From positions 1 through 54,390 of the forward strand of contig CAJTRZ010000013.1 of NCBI GenBank assembly GCA_910578975.1: a stretch of 54,390 bases of DNA, in the 5' to 3' direction. Of this stretch, positions 41,160 to 51,150 are shown one piece after another. The position numbers were made by a program, and so were the translations under genes. This stretch comes from an uncultured Eubacterium sp. (lineage in GTDB: Bacteria; Bacillota; Clostridia; Lachnospirales; Lachnospiraceae). The notes beneath the pieces are model-generated. The model was not told the DNA's origin, did not search any database, and saw only the letters and a list, made by a program, of their open reading frames with translations. The number at the start of each line of letters is the position of its first letter. Positions within the stretch are counted from its first letter, which is position 1.

Positions 41160-42548
41160 ATGAAGAATATTAAAACAAAATATTTTGGTGATAAAGATTT
41201 TTACAAGATGATATTAGTGATAGCATTACCAATTGTAATACAAAGTCTTTTTACAAACTTTGTAGCGATGCTTGATAATGTGATGGTCGGAAAAGTCGGC
41301 ACAGATCAGATGACTGGTGTAGCTGTTGTAAATCAGCTTTTCTTCGTTTTTAACCTCGCAGTATTTGGTGGGATGTCCGGAGCTGGTATTTTCTCTGCCC
41401 AGTATTTTGGCAGAAAAGACCACAAGGGTGTTCGAAATGTATTTCGAATGAAATTTATTATTGGCTTGATTGTCATTGCAATCAGCCTATTTCTGTTCAT
41501 TCTTTTTCATGAACCTCTTATTAACATGTTTTTACATGAAGGTGGAGAGTCTGGTAATATTGCTGCCACATTTGATTATGCAAGAAATTACTTATTTGTT
41601 ATGCTATTTAGCATTATTCCATTTGTAATTTCAAATTGCTATAGTACTACATTAAAAGAGGCAGGACAAACAACTGTTCCTATGATCGCCGGTGTTATTG
41701 CCGTTGTTGTTGACTTTGTCTTTAATGCATTATTAATTTTTGGTTTATTTGGATTCCCAAAACTTGGAGTTGTCGGTGCAGCGATTGCTACTGTGCTTTC
41801 CAGATTTGTAGAATGTGGCTATCTCATGTTCTACACACACAGACATTCTGATAAATATCAATTTATTATCGGTGCATACCATAATCTTCATGTTCCTATG
41901 TATCTTGTAAAAAATATTATTACTAAGGGAACACCATTATTATTCAACGAAGTTTTATGGGCTGCCGGAATTGCAATGCAGACACAGGCAATGTCTACAA
42001 GAGGATTACCTGCTGTAGCAGGACTGAATATTGCCAATACAATAAACAATGTAGTAAACACTGCATTTTTAACGATGGGTATTGCTATCTCCATTGTTAT
42101 CGGTCAATTAATCGGAGCCGGAAAAGAAAAAGAAGCTGTCGACACTGACAGAAAAATGATTGTCTTTTCTATTTTAATTTCTCTGGGAGTTTCTGCAATC
42201 CTTTTGATTGCTGCTGCACTTTTCCCACAGATATACAACACTACAGGAGAAATCCGGTATCTTGCTTCAAGGTTTATACTGGTTTATGCTTTAGCAGCAC
42301 CATTTAATGCTTTTACCAATGCATCTTATTTCACACTCCGCAGTGGTGGGAAAACAATTATGACCTTTATCTTTGACAGCGGATTTATCTGGTTTATAAA
42401 TGTTCCTCTTGCTATGATATTGGCGCATCTTACATCAATGCCAATTGTTTGGATGTTTCTATGTATCAGCATGCTGGATGCTGTGAAATCTGTTATTGGT
42501 TTTATATTAGTAAAAAGGAAAACCTGGTTAAATACAATTGTGGAATAG
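41160..42548 (+). CDS. MATE family multidrug efflux transporter
   Basis: A 462-residue transporter. The start at 41160 follows AAGGAGG by seven bases; the frame extends 26 codons further but overlaps the promoter. Twelve hydrophobic segments arranged as two MatE halves are visible (FYKMILVIALPIVIQSLFTN, DNVMVGKVGTDQMTGVAV; second half GTPLLFNEVLWAAGIAMQTQ...). It uses a sodium or proton gradient to export cationic compounds, with substrates unknown. It resembles MepA-type pumps, which are also controlled by a MarR protein. Confidence 0.93.
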   Translation: MKNIKTKYFGDKDFYKMILVIALPIVIQSLFTNFVAMLDNVMVGKVGTDQMTGVAVVNQLFFVFNLAVFGGMSGAGIFSAQYFGRKDHKGVRNVFRMKFIIGLIVIAISLFLFILFHEPLINMFLHEGGESGNIAATFDYARNYLFVMLFSIIPFVISNCYSTTLKEAGQTTVPMIAGVIAVVVDFVFNALLIFGLFGFPKLGVVGAAIATVLSRFVECGYLMFYTHRHSDKYQFIIGAYHNLHVPMYLVKNIITKGTPLLFNEVLWAAGIAMQTQAMSTRGLPAVAGLNIANTINNVVNTAFLTMGIAISIVIGQLIGAGKEKEAVDTDRKMIVFSILISLGVSAILLIAAALFPQIYNTTGEIRYLASRFILVYALAAPFNAFTNASYFTLRSGGKTIMTFIFDSGFIWFINVPLAMILAHLTSMPIVWMFLCISMLDAVKSVIGFILVKRKTWLNTIVE

Positions 42549-42579
42549 AAAAAGAAGCAGATGAACTGCTTCTTTTTCT
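42547..42579. terminator. bidirectional terminator between MATE and hemW
   Basis: A perfect 14-bp stem (AGAAAAAGAAGCAG / CTGCTTCTTTTTCT) with a 5-base loop lies between converging genes and overlaps the MATE stop codon. Confidence 0.9.
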
Positions 42580-42594
42580 ACTTTTCCAATATTT

Positions 42595-43824
42595 CTACAG
42601 CAAAAACTGCGACATTGCATAATTACTCACATCCACTCCCCTTTTTGTCAGCCTTACATTATTCTCGTTTTTCTCAATTAATCCGTGCGTAATTAATTTT
42701 TCTGTGACCTCTCCATATACACTATCATAACTCCTTCCAAATTTCTTTTCAAATTCCTTTACAGAAATTCCTCCTATCATTCGAAGTCCTAAAAACATAA
42801 ATTCTTCCATCATATCTTTTCTTGTAAGCCTCTGTATCTTTCCCTCTAATACAGATAATGCATCTTCTGTAATATTCCAGATATCATCATGAAAAAAGTC
42901 ATTGCCTCCATAATAATTTTTTTCATCTCTTCCGTCTAACAGCAAGCCAATATACTTATCTATATCATAGGTATTATTATATCGTGTATCCTGATACAAC
43001 GACGCTGCTCCCAAACCAAATCCCAGATATTCCACACGTTTCCAATATCCAATGTTATGTCTGCACTCATATCCTGCCTTGCTGTAATTGGATATTTCAT
43101 AACGATGAAAACCTGCTTCGTTTAATTTTCGTTCTGTCAAGTAATACATCTCACGCTCTGTTTCTTCATCAGGTAAAATATCCATTCCTTTATCGGCAGC
43201 TTCCTGCACTCTTTCATTTAACGGTGTGTCTTCTTCCACAATCAGACTGTACGCCGAAATATGTTCTGGTTGTAATTGAATAACCTTGTCCAATGTCTGT
43301 ACATAACTTTCTACACTCTGTCCCGGAAGAGCACTCATAATATCAATATTAATATTATCATAGCCTTCAGCCCTTGCCAGCCTGAAACTTTCCTCAAACT
43401 GTTCATAATTATGAATTCTACCAATATTTTTTAATTCCTCATCATTGGCAGATTGCAGACCAAAACTAATTCTGTTAATTCCTGCATTTCTGTAACTTTG
43501 CAGTTTTTCTCTAGTAACAGTTCCTGGATTACATTCTATCGTAATCTCTGCATCTTCTGAAATCGTACTGTTTTCTCTTAATGTTTTCATTATATTTTCA
43601 ATCAATTTTCCATTCAAAATGGAGGGAGTTCCCCCACCGATAAATACCGTATCTACCAGATAATCTTTCATTTTTTCTCTACTTAATTCAATTTCCCGAA
43701 CCAATGCACTGACATATTCTCTTTTTGCATTCTCATCTGTTCTCATAGATAAGAAATCACAATAATCACACTTTTTCACACAAAACGGAATATGTATATA
43801 AATCTCTAACTTTTTTTTGTCCAT
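42595..43824 (-). CDS. hemW: HemW-type radical SAM protein (heme chaperone family)
   Basis: A 409-residue radical-SAM protein with IYIHIPFCVKKCDYCDF (CxxxCxxC cluster), VDTVFIGGGTPSIL, ITIECNPGTVTREKL, RISFGLQSANDEELKNIGR and a C-terminal HemN_C domain. The motif is that of HemW, a heme-binding chaperone, and not coproporphyrinogen dehydrogenase HemN. The ATG at 43836 directly abuts AGGAG, so the ATG at 43824 is preferred, though its spacing is long. In Bacillus it lies between lepA and hrcA; here the downstream neighbour differs. Confidence 0.92.
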   Translation of the reverse strand: MDKKKLEIYIHIPFCVKKCDYCDFLSMRTDENAKREYVSALVREIELSREKMKDYLVDTVFIGGGTPSILNGKLIENIMKTLRENSTISEDAEITIECNPGTVTREKLQSYRNAGINRISFGLQSANDEELKNIGRIHNYEQFEESFRLARAEGYDNINIDIMSALPGQSVESYVQTLDKVIQLQPEHISAYSLIVEEDTPLNERVQEAADKGMDILPDEETEREMYYLTERKLNEAGFHRYEISNYSKAGYECRHNIGYWKRVEYLGFGLGAASLYQDTRYNNTYDIDKYIGLLLDGRDEKNYYGGNDFFHDDIWNITEDALSVLEGKIQRLTRKDMMEEFMFLGLRMIGGISVKEFEKKFGRSYDSVYGEVTEKLITHGLIEKNENNVRLTKRGVDVSNYAMSQFLL

Positions 43825-43857
43825 TATCTTATTCATCTCCTAATACTAATAGAGAAA

Positions 43858-43880
43858 AAGAATAGGCTGTGCCTATTCTT
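43858..43880 (-). terminator. terminator overlapping the lepA stop codon
   Basis: A perfect 10-bp stem AAGAATAGGC / GCCTATTCTT with a 3-base loop, followed on the minus strand by TTTTCTCT. It includes the lepA TAG and separates lepA from hemW. Confidence 0.85.
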
Positions 43881-45687
43881 CATCTAATTTTAATACTGCC
43901 ATAAATGCACTTTGAGGAATTTCTACATTTCCTACCTGACGCATACGCTTCTTACCTTCTTTCTGTTTTTCAAGAAGTTTCTTCTTACGGGAAATATCAC
44001 CACCGTAACATTTTGCTAATACATCTTTGCGCATTGCCTTTACAGTCTCTCTTGCAATAACCTTACTTCCCACTGCTGCCTGAATTGGTACCTCAAACAA
44101 CTGTCTTGGGATTTCCTTTTTTAACTTCTCACACATCTTCTTTCCCCGTTCATATGCAGAAACCTCCGGCACAATAAACGATAACGCATCCACTTCTTCC
44201 TTATTGATAAGGATATCTAACTTCACTAACTTAGCTTGTTCATATCCTTTTAATTCATAGTCAAAGGATGCATACCCTCTGGAACGGGATTTTAGTGCAT
44301 CAAAGAAATCATAAATAATTTCATTTAACGGAATATCATATTTCAAAAGAGCTCTCTGCCCCTCTACATACTCCATGCTAATATATCTTCCACGCCTTTG
44401 CTGGCACAATTCCATAATTGCACCAATAAACTCTGTCGTCACCATAATTTCAGCACTGACAATTGGCTCTTCCATATAAGATATCTCATTTGGATCCGGA
44501 AGATTTGTCGGATTGGTAAGTTCTATTACCTCCCCATTATCTTTATATACTTTATAAATAACGGATGGCGCTGTTGTTACCAAATCAAGTCCATACTCTC
44601 TTTCTAATCTTTCCTGAATAATCTCAAGGTGTAACAACCCTAAAAATCCACAGCGGAATCCAAATCCAAGAGCAACAGATGTCTCTGGTTCATACTTTAA
44701 TGCTGCATCATTTAACTGTAGTTTCTCCAATGCATCTCTCAAGTCCGGATATTTGGCTCCATCAGCAGGATACAGACCACAATATACCATAGACTGTACT
44801 TCCTTATATCCAGGCAGTGCCTCACTACATGGTGCATCTGCATTGGTTACAGTATCACCTACCTTTGTATCTGCCACATTTTTAATACTGGCTGTAATAT
44901 ATCCAACCATTCCTGCTGATAATTCTTCACAGGATATAAACTGTCCTGCACCAAAATATCCTACTTCTACTACATTTGCTGTAGCACCGGTAGCCATCAT
45001 TTTAATATTCATTCCAGGCTTTACTGTACCTTCTTTGATTCTGCAGAACACAATAACCCCTTTATAAGAATCATATAAACTGTCAAAAATTAATGCCTGA
45101 AGTGGTGCCTTTGCATCACCTGTTGGTGCTGGTACATTTTTTACAATCGCTTCTAAAACATCTTCACAATTCAATCCTGTTTTTGCTGAAACTAAAGGTG
45201 CATCTTCTGCTTCAAGCCCAATAACATCCTCTATTTCAGCTTTTACTCTGTCTGGATCTGCTGAAGGTAAATCTACTTTATTAATAACTGGAAATACCTC
45301 TAAATCATGATCCATTGCAAGATATACATTCGCCAGCGTCTGCGCCTCTACTCCCTGAGCTGCATCTACTACCAATACAGCACCATCGCAGGCTGCCAGA
45401 CTTCTTGATACCTCATAATTGAAATCCACGTGCCCCGGTGTATCAATCAAATTAAAAATATATTCTTCTCCATCTTTTGCTTTATATACCGTACGGACTG
45501 CCTGAGACTTAATAGTAATTCCACGCTCACGTTCCAAATCCATATTGTCAAGAACCTGAGACTGCATCTCTCTGTTTGTTAAAAGACCTGTCATCTCAAT
45601 AATTCTGTCTGCCAATGTAGATTTTCCATGGTCAATATGGGCTATAATACAAAAATTTCTTATTTTACTTTGGTCTATATGTGCCAC
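43873..45687 (-). CDS. lepA: elongation factor 4 (LepA)
   Basis: Translational GTPase of about 604 residues. The start is taken as GTG at 45687 (MAHIDQSKIRNF), five bases after GGAGGG; the TTG at 45699 overlaps that site. G1 AHIDHGKSTLADRI, DTPGHVDF (G3), NKVDLPSADP (G4), followed by domains II, III, V and the LepA-specific C-terminal domain (VLAKCYGGDISRKKKLLEKQKEGKKRMR). It acts on stalled or late-initiating ribosomes. The gene starts only a few bases after DUF4364. Confidence 0.97.
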   Translation of the reverse strand: MAHIDQSKIRNFCIIAHIDHGKSTLADRIIEMTGLLTNREMQSQVLDNMDLERERGITIKSQAVRTVYKAKDGEEYIFNLIDTPGHVDFNYEVSRSLAACDGAVLVVDAAQGVEAQTLANVYLAMDHDLEVFPVINKVDLPSADPDRVKAEIEDVIGLEAEDAPLVSAKTGLNCEDVLEAIVKNVPAPTGDAKAPLQALIFDSLYDSYKGVIVFCRIKEGTVKPGMNIKMMATGATANVVEVGYFGAGQFISCEELSAGMVGYITASIKNVADTKVGDTVTNADAPCSEALPGYKEVQSMVYCGLYPADGAKYPDLRDALEKLQLNDAALKYEPETSVALGFGFRCGFLGLLHLEIIQERLEREYGLDLVTTAPSVIYKVYKDNGEVIELTNPTNLPDPNEISYMEEPIVSAEIMVTTEFIGAIMELCQQRRGRYISMEYVEGQRALLKYDIPLNEIIYDFFDALKSRSRGYASFDYELKGYEQAKLVKLDILINKEEVDALSFIVPEVSAYERGKKMCEKLKKEIPRQLFEVPIQAAVGSKVIARETVKAMRKDVLAKCYGGDISRKKKLLEKQKEGKKRMRQVGNVEIPQSAFMAVLKLDEE

Positions 45688-45699
45688 TTTTCCCTCCAA

Positions 45700-46224
45700 T
45701 TACTTTGTCAGATTATCTATAATAAACTGATATATTTTCTGACTGTTATTCATTGCTTCCCAGTTTGTGCACATCTGAGATGCCATTTTTCTGTCAGGTG
45801 TAGATATATTTACTTCAATCAGTGTGGTATCTCCTTCTTTTACCTGACAGTGAACTACATAATCTCCATTAGATGCTCTATAATAATCAGATATTGTTCC
45901 AACTTCATTACGCAGTTCATATTTATTATCTACCAGAAACATGTCAATATCGTCAACTACCTGATTTGGTATTTTATTTTCAAAAAATTTAAGACTTTCT
46001 CTCCCCTCTGATGTCAGATGATAATAAGAAGTGTTTCGATTCACATTAGAAAAAACAAATCCGTCTTCTATCAACTCACTGATTGCCTTTTGCACTGCAA
46101 AATAATTCGTGTATTCATTTTCCAGAAAAAATTGTGCAATTTGTGTGTTTGTCAATGGAAATTCTACTTTATTCAGCATATGCATAATCATTAACTTGTA
46201 TAAAGTTTCTGTTTCTATCGCCAT
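45700..46224 (-). CDS. DUF4364 family protein
   Basis: A 174-residue protein with an N-terminal winged-helix-like part (TLYKLMIMHMLNKVEFPLTNTQIAQFFLE, AVQKAISELIEDGFVFSN, YYHLTSEGRESLKFFENKIP) and a C-terminal alpha/beta part. The family is common in Clostridia near lon/ysxC; function is unknown, though the fold suggests a regulator. It lies between ysxC and lepA with very short gaps. Confidence 0.88.
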   Translation of the reverse strand: MAIETETLYKLMIMHMLNKVEFPLTNTQIAQFFLENEYTNYFAVQKAISELIEDGFVFSNVNRNTSYYHLTSEGRESLKFFENKIPNQVVDDIDMFLVDNKYELRNEVGTISDYYRASNGDYVVHCQVKEGDTTLIEVNISTPDRKMASQMCTNWEAMNNSQKIYQFIIDNLTK

Positions 46225-46230
46225 ATGTTA

Positions 46231-46830
46231 TTACTCCTCTTTTGTACCAAAAACCAGCTCGTCTATCACTGCCAGTATTTCATCTTTTCCCTGCTTCGTC
46301 TGTGCCGAAAAAGGTAATATCTTTGTTCCAGGAACTACATCTAATCCCACTTTTATCATTTTTAAATGCTTTTGAATCTGGCTTCTTTTAATCTTATCCA
46401 GTTTCGTAGCAATAATAATTGGCTCATATCCATTTGCCAATATCCATTCATACATATTCATATCATTATTCGATGGTTCATGTCTGATATCAATTAGTAA
46501 AAAAACAGCTTTTAAAACCTGTGAAGTATGAAGATAGTTCTCAATCATCTTTCCCCATTTTGCCTTCACTTCTTTTGCTACGCTTGCATAACCATACCCC
46601 GGAAGATCCACAAAAAAACATTCTCTATTTACATTATAAAAATTAATTGTCTGTGTCTTTCCCGGCTGAGAAGATGTTCTGGCCAGAGCCTTCCGATTTA
46701 CAAGACCATTAATCAAAGATGACTTACCTACATTGGACTTACCCGCAAAAGCAATCTCCGGCATCACATTCTCCGGCAGTTTACTGGTAATTCCACAAAC
46801 AGTCTCTAATTCAACACTCTTAACAATCAT
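46231..46830 (-). CDS. ysxC: ribosome biogenesis GTPase YsxC/YihA (EngB)
   Basis: A 199-residue GTPase needed for late 50S subunit assembly. G1 is AFAGKSNVGKSSLING, G2/G3 region TSSQPGKTQTINFYNV and FVDLPGYGYASVAKE, and G4 IIATKLDKIKRSQ. It follows lon by about 30 bases, the classical lon-ysxC pair. Confidence 0.96.
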   Translation of the reverse strand: MIVKSVELETVCGITSKLPENVMPEIAFAGKSNVGKSSLINGLVNRKALARTSSQPGKTQTINFYNVNRECFFVDLPGYGYASVAKEVKAKWGKMIENYLHTSQVLKAVFLLIDIRHEPSNNDMNMYEWILANGYEPIIIATKLDKIKRSQIQKHLKMIKVGLDVVPGTKILPFSAQTKQGKDEILAVIDELVFGTKEE

Positions 46831-46859
46831 CTTCTTTACCTCACTACTTTATTTTCTAA

Positions 46860-49172
46860 TTAGCAAAGTGCTGTTTTTAGCACTTCACTCATATCTTCCG
46901 CTAAAATAATTTTCATACCGCTGGTAATTTCCTTTGAAATCTCATCAAGCATTGGCTCATTTTTCTTCGGAACTAATACCGTCTTAATACCTGCATTTTT
47001 TGCGGCAAGAAGTTTTTCCTTTAATCCTCCAATCGGCATAACCTTTCCCCGCAGGTTAACTTCTCCTGTCATGGCTACTTTGCAGTTTACCTTACGTTTC
47101 GCTGCTGCTGACAAAAGGGCTGTAGCCATAGTAATACCTGCAGACGGACCATCTTTTGGAACAGCTCCTTCTGGTACATGGATATGTATATCATGCTCTT
47201 TAAAAAATGCTTTTTTGACACCATAATCATCTGCAATACTTCTGACATATGTTAGTGCAATCTGGGCTGACTCTTTCATAACATCACCCAACTGACCAGT
47301 CAGCTTCAATTCACCTTTCCCCGGCATTGTATTGACCTCTATCTGAAGCGTCGTTCCACCTACTGCAGTCCACGCCAATCCCCTGACAATTCCAATATCA
47401 TTTTTCTCATTTGCCAAGTCAATATCATAAATTTTTCTTCCCAGATATTTCTCAATATTTTTTGAGGTAACCTTTAAACGTTTCTTCTGGTTCTTCACAA
47501 TGTCACTGGCAGCTTTTCTGCATACCTTCGAAATTTCTCTATCCAGCTGTCTCACACCGGCTTCTCTTGTATAATACTTTATAATACTATTGATTCCTTC
47601 GTCCGTAATTGAAAGCCAGCTCTTCTTTATTCCATTTTTTTCATACTGTTTTTTAATTAAATGATCTTTTGCAATATGAAATTTTTCATTTTCCGTATAT
47701 CCCTCTACCTCTATTATTTCCATTCGGTCAAGCAACGGCTCTGGAATAGTACCTGCATCATTTGCGGTAGCAATAAATAATACCTTTGACAAGTCAATCG
47801 GAAGTTCTACATAATTATCTCGGAACTTAGCGTTTTGCTCTGAATCTAGTACCTCCAGCAATGCTGCTGCCGGATCTCCATGAACACCTCTTCCCATCTT
47901 ATCAATTTCATCAAATAGAATCAATGGATTAGACGTACCTGCCTGTTTTAATCCTTTCACAATACGTCCTGGCATCGCACCTACATATGTTTTTCTATGT
48001 CCACGTATTTCTGACTCATCATCCACACCGCCAAGACAGATTCTCACATACTTCTTATTTAATGCTTCTGCAATTGAATGGGCGATAGAAGTTTTTCCTG
48101 TCCCCGGTGGTCCCACAAGACAAATAATCGGACTTACTTTCTCTGCCATGGTAAGTTGTCTCACTGCCAGAAATTCTAAAATACGCTCTTTTACTTTTTT
48201 TAATTCATAATGGTCTCTATTTAAAATGTCCTCTGCATTTTTCAAATCAGGATTTTCTTCTGTTTCATTATTCCACGGAAGTTCTAACATGTTCTCCAGA
48301 TACGTTCTGATAACGTTGCCTTCCACTGCATTTCCCGCATAAGATTTGAATCTGGATAATTCCTTTAATAGTTTTTCTTTTACTTCTTCATCTGCATTCA
48401 GTCCATGTATCTGTTTTTCAAACTCATCTGCCTCTGCCAAAAAATCTTCTCCAAGTTCCTCTCTTATAACCTGCATCTGTTCACGCAGGATATGCTCTTT
48501 CTGGCTTTTATCTAAGCGTTCTTTAACCTTAGCTATAATATCTGCACGAATTTCACCGATTTCAGACTCCTTTGTTAAATACGCCAATACAACAGAAAAT
48601 TTATCAAGTATACTATTTACCTCTAAAAACTCCTGCTTTGTTTTATAGTCCACTTTAATTCGTAAAAGAATCTGAATCATCAATTGTTCCAATTCTTCAA
48701 TTGCCATCAATCCTTTAAAACTAGATTCTGAAAGTTCATTAATTGTAGCATGAAATGTTTTTACTGCATCTTTTAACTCTCTGACAAAAGCCTCTTCCTG
48801 AATATCTGATAAGGTATTTTCCTCATCTAAAATAATTTCAGCTTCTCCTTCTAAGTATTCTTTTTCTTCATAGAGAGACTGAATTTTCCCCTTCCCTACA
48901 GCTTCAACCATCACTCTTATGACATTTCCCTGTAGTTTGTTTAACTGCTTTACAACAACAACTGTACCTACTTTATATACACCATCAAAACCCGGTGTTT
49001 CTTCCACCGGGTCTTTCTGTGCGACAACAAATAATTCTCTACTGTTTAACATGGCTTCCTCTGCTGCCGCAATTGATGATTTTCTACTAACGTCAAAATG
49101 AACTGTTGTTTCCGGCAATATTGCAAGCCCTCTCAATGGTATAACCGGAAATATTTTTATATTCTCTGACAT
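46860..49172 (-). CDS. lon: ATP-dependent protease Lon
   Basis: A 770-residue LonA. The N-terminal substrate domain (FPVIPLRGLAILPETTVHFD) is followed by the AAA+ module (Walker A GPPGTGKTSIAHSI, Walker B LILFDEIDKMG) and the protease domain with Ser in VPKDGPSAGITMATALLS and the catalytic Lys in GGLKEKLLAAKNAG. It degrades damaged and regulatory proteins. No CtsR or CIRCE box is visible in the short gap to clpX. Confidence 0.98.
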   Translation of the reverse strand: MSENIKIFPVIPLRGLAILPETTVHFDVSRKSSIAAAEEAMLNSRELFVVAQKDPVEETPGFDGVYKVGTVVVVKQLNKLQGNVIRVMVEAVGKGKIQSLYEEKEYLEGEAEIILDEENTLSDIQEEAFVRELKDAVKTFHATINELSESSFKGLMAIEELEQLMIQILLRIKVDYKTKQEFLEVNSILDKFSVVLAYLTKESEIGEIRADIIAKVKERLDKSQKEHILREQMQVIREELGEDFLAEADEFEKQIHGLNADEEVKEKLLKELSRFKSYAGNAVEGNVIRTYLENMLELPWNNETEENPDLKNAEDILNRDHYELKKVKERILEFLAVRQLTMAEKVSPIICLVGPPGTGKTSIAHSIAEALNKKYVRICLGGVDDESEIRGHRKTYVGAMPGRIVKGLKQAGTSNPLILFDEIDKMGRGVHGDPAAALLEVLDSEQNAKFRDNYVELPIDLSKVLFIATANDAGTIPEPLLDRMEIIEVEGYTENEKFHIAKDHLIKKQYEKNGIKKSWLSITDEGINSIIKYYTREAGVRQLDREISKVCRKAASDIVKNQKKRLKVTSKNIEKYLGRKIYDIDLANEKNDIGIVRGLAWTAVGGTTLQIEVNTMPGKGELKLTGQLGDVMKESAQIALTYVRSIADDYGVKKAFFKEHDIHIHVPEGAVPKDGPSAGITMATALLSAAAKRKVNCKVAMTGEVNLRGKVMPIGGLKEKLLAAKNAGIKTVLVPKKNEPMLDEISKEITSGMKIILAEDMSEVLKTALC

Positions 49173-49195
49173 AAAATCTCCTTATTAAACTACAC

Positions 49196-50485
49196 TTATG
49201 CAGTTTTCCCCTTTTTCTTCTTTGTTGTATCATTTTTATTTACGCGTGAATTATATACCAACTCAGCATCTGCCAAACCATTAACAACATCTTCATTAAT
49301 AATACATGCCTTAATGGTCTCATCAGACGGTGTTTCGTACATCGTATCCATGACAGCATTTTCTATAATAGCTCTCAAACCTCTGGCACCTGTTTTTCTC
49401 TCTACTGCCAGTTTTGCGATTGTACTGATAGCTTCTTCAGTAAATTTCAACTCTACACCATCTAACTCAAATAACTTTTTATACTGTTTCACCAATGCAT
49501 TCTTTGGCTCTGTCAAAATTCTCTCTAAGGCTTTCTCGTCTAACAAATCTAGTGTCACTGTAACAGGAACACGACCGATAAACTCAGGAATCAAACCAAA
49601 CTTTGTCAAGTCTTGTGGCATTACTTCCTTTAATAACTCATCTGTCTTCTTATCAGACTTTTCTGATAATTCTGAACCAAAACCTATAGCACTTTTATCT
49701 AGTCTTCTCTCAATAATCTTGTCCAGTCCTGCAAAAGCACCTCCACAAATAAATAGAATATTTGTTGTATCAATAGGAATTAATTCCTGTTGTGGATGTT
49801 TTCTGCCACCCTGAGGTGGTACGCTGGCCTCTGTTCCTTCCAAAATCTTAAGAAGAGCCTGCTGAACACCTTCACCGGATACATCCCTTGTAATGGAGAC
49901 ATTTTCCGATTTCTTTGTAATCTTATCTATTTCATCAATATAAATAATACCATGCTGTGCTCTCTCAATATCGTAATCTGCTGACTGTATTAATTTCAAT
50001 AAAATATTCTCAACATCCTCACCTACATAACCAGCTTCTGTCAATGTCGTAGCATCTGCAATAGCAAAAGGTACATTGAGTATTTTAGCTAATGTCTGTG
50101 CCAGGTATGTTTTACCAGAACCCGTCGGACCCAGTAATAAAATGTTTGATTTCTGTAGTTCTACATCTAAATCCTTATTTGCCAGCACTCTCTTATAATG
50201 ATTATATACTGCAACAGACAATACTTTCTTTGCCTCATCCTGACCTATAACATACTGATCTAAAAATTCTTTTATCTCTTTTGGCTTTAGTAAATTAATC
50301 TCGTCCTTAACGTCATCTTCACCATTCCCATAAACTTCATCATCTACAATACTTGCGCAAATCTCTACACATTCATCACAGATATATGCATCTCCGGGGC
50401 CTGATATCAATCTTCTTACCTGACCCTCCGTTCTCCCACAAAAAGAACAGCGTAAAATATTATCCGTTATATTCTTATTTGCCAT
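49196..50485 (-). CDS. clpX: ATP-dependent Clp protease ATP-binding subunit ClpX
   Basis: A 429-residue unfoldase. The N-terminal zinc domain has four Cys at 13, 16, 36 and 39; Walker A GPTGSGKTYLAQTLA, Walker B GIIYIDEIDKI, and the ClpP-binding loop (KSAIGFGSE) follow. It feeds substrates to ClpP. It follows clpP after a short gap that contains a small hairpin. Confidence 0.98.
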   Translation of the reverse strand: MANKNITDNILRCSFCGRTEGQVRRLISGPGDAYICDECVEICASIVDDEVYGNGEDDVKDEINLLKPKEIKEFLDQYVIGQDEAKKVLSVAVYNHYKRVLANKDLDVELQKSNILLLGPTGSGKTYLAQTLAKILNVPFAIADATTLTEAGYVGEDVENILLKLIQSADYDIERAQHGIIYIDEIDKITKKSENVSITRDVSGEGVQQALLKILEGTEASVPPQGGRKHPQQELIPIDTTNILFICGGAFAGLDKIIERRLDKSAIGFGSELSEKSDKKTDELLKEVMPQDLTKFGLIPEFIGRVPVTVTLDLLDEKALERILTEPKNALVKQYKKLFELDGVELKFTEEAISTIAKLAVERKTGARGLRAIIENAVMDTMYETPSDETIKACIINEDVVNGLADAELVYNSRVNKNDTTKKKKGKTA

Positions 50486-50508
50486 AATAACCTCTCATAT
50501 TTCAACAT

Positions 50509-50533
50509 AAGGCACCACTAACCGCGGTGCCTT
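50509..50533 (-). other. hairpin between clpP and clpX
   Basis: An 8-bp inverted repeat AAGGCACC / GGTGCCTT with a 9-base loop, immediately after the clpP stop. There is no strong T-run, so it is probably a processing or partial-termination site. Confidence 0.55.
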
Positions 50534-50536
50534 ATA

Positions 50537-51118
50537 TTATCTTTCTTTTATTACCTGATCTACTAAACCATAGTCCTTTGCCTCATCCGCAGACATCCAG
50601 TTATCTCTGTCTGTATCTTTTTCAACAACCTCAACAGGCTGTCCGGAATTTTCAGCTAAAATTTCGTTTAATTTTTTCTTAGTCTTTAAAATATGCTCTG
50701 CAGCAATCTGAATCTCTGTAGCCTGTCCCTGTGCACCGCCAAGTGGCTGATGAATCATAATTTCTGCATTTGGCAGAGCATATCTCTTACCTTTTGCTCC
50801 ACTTGATAAAAGGAATGCACCCATGCTTGCTGCCATACCAATACAAGTAGTTGAGACATCACATTTGATATAATTCATAGTATCATAAATAGCCATTCCT
50901 GCTGTTACAGAACCTCCCGGACTATTAATGTACATATGAATATCCTTCCCCGGATCTTCTGATTCCAGGAATAATAACTGTGCAACAACCACACTGGCTG
51001 TAGCATCATTAATCTCTTCTCCTAAGAAAATAATTCTGTCCTTTAATAATCTTGAATAAATGTCATAAGAACGTTCCCCTCTGGAATTTTGTTCAATGAC
51101 ATAAGGTACTAATGCCAT
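50537..51118 (-). CDS. clpP: ATP-dependent Clp protease proteolytic subunit
   Basis: A 193-residue ClpP, started at the ATG seven bases after AGGAGG. Catalytic Ser in CIGMAASMGAFLLSSG, His in EIMIHQPLGGAQGQ, Asp in EKDTDRDNWMSADEA. IYSRLLKDRIIFLGEEI and MYINSPGGSVTAGMAIYDTM form the handle and oxyanion regions. It assembles tetradecamers that work with ClpX. The gene follows tig directly. Confidence 0.98.
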   Translation of the reverse strand: MALVPYVIEQNSRGERSYDIYSRLLKDRIIFLGEEINDATASVVVAQLLFLESEDPGKDIHMYINSPGGSVTAGMAIYDTMNYIKCDVSTTCIGMAASMGAFLLSSGAKGKRYALPNAEIMIHQPLGGAQGQATEIQIAAEHILKTKKKLNEILAENSGQPVEVVEKDTDRDNWMSADEAKDYGLVDQVIKER

Positions 51119-51150
51119 ATTCATACCTCCTAATAAAATCTGTATTATTC

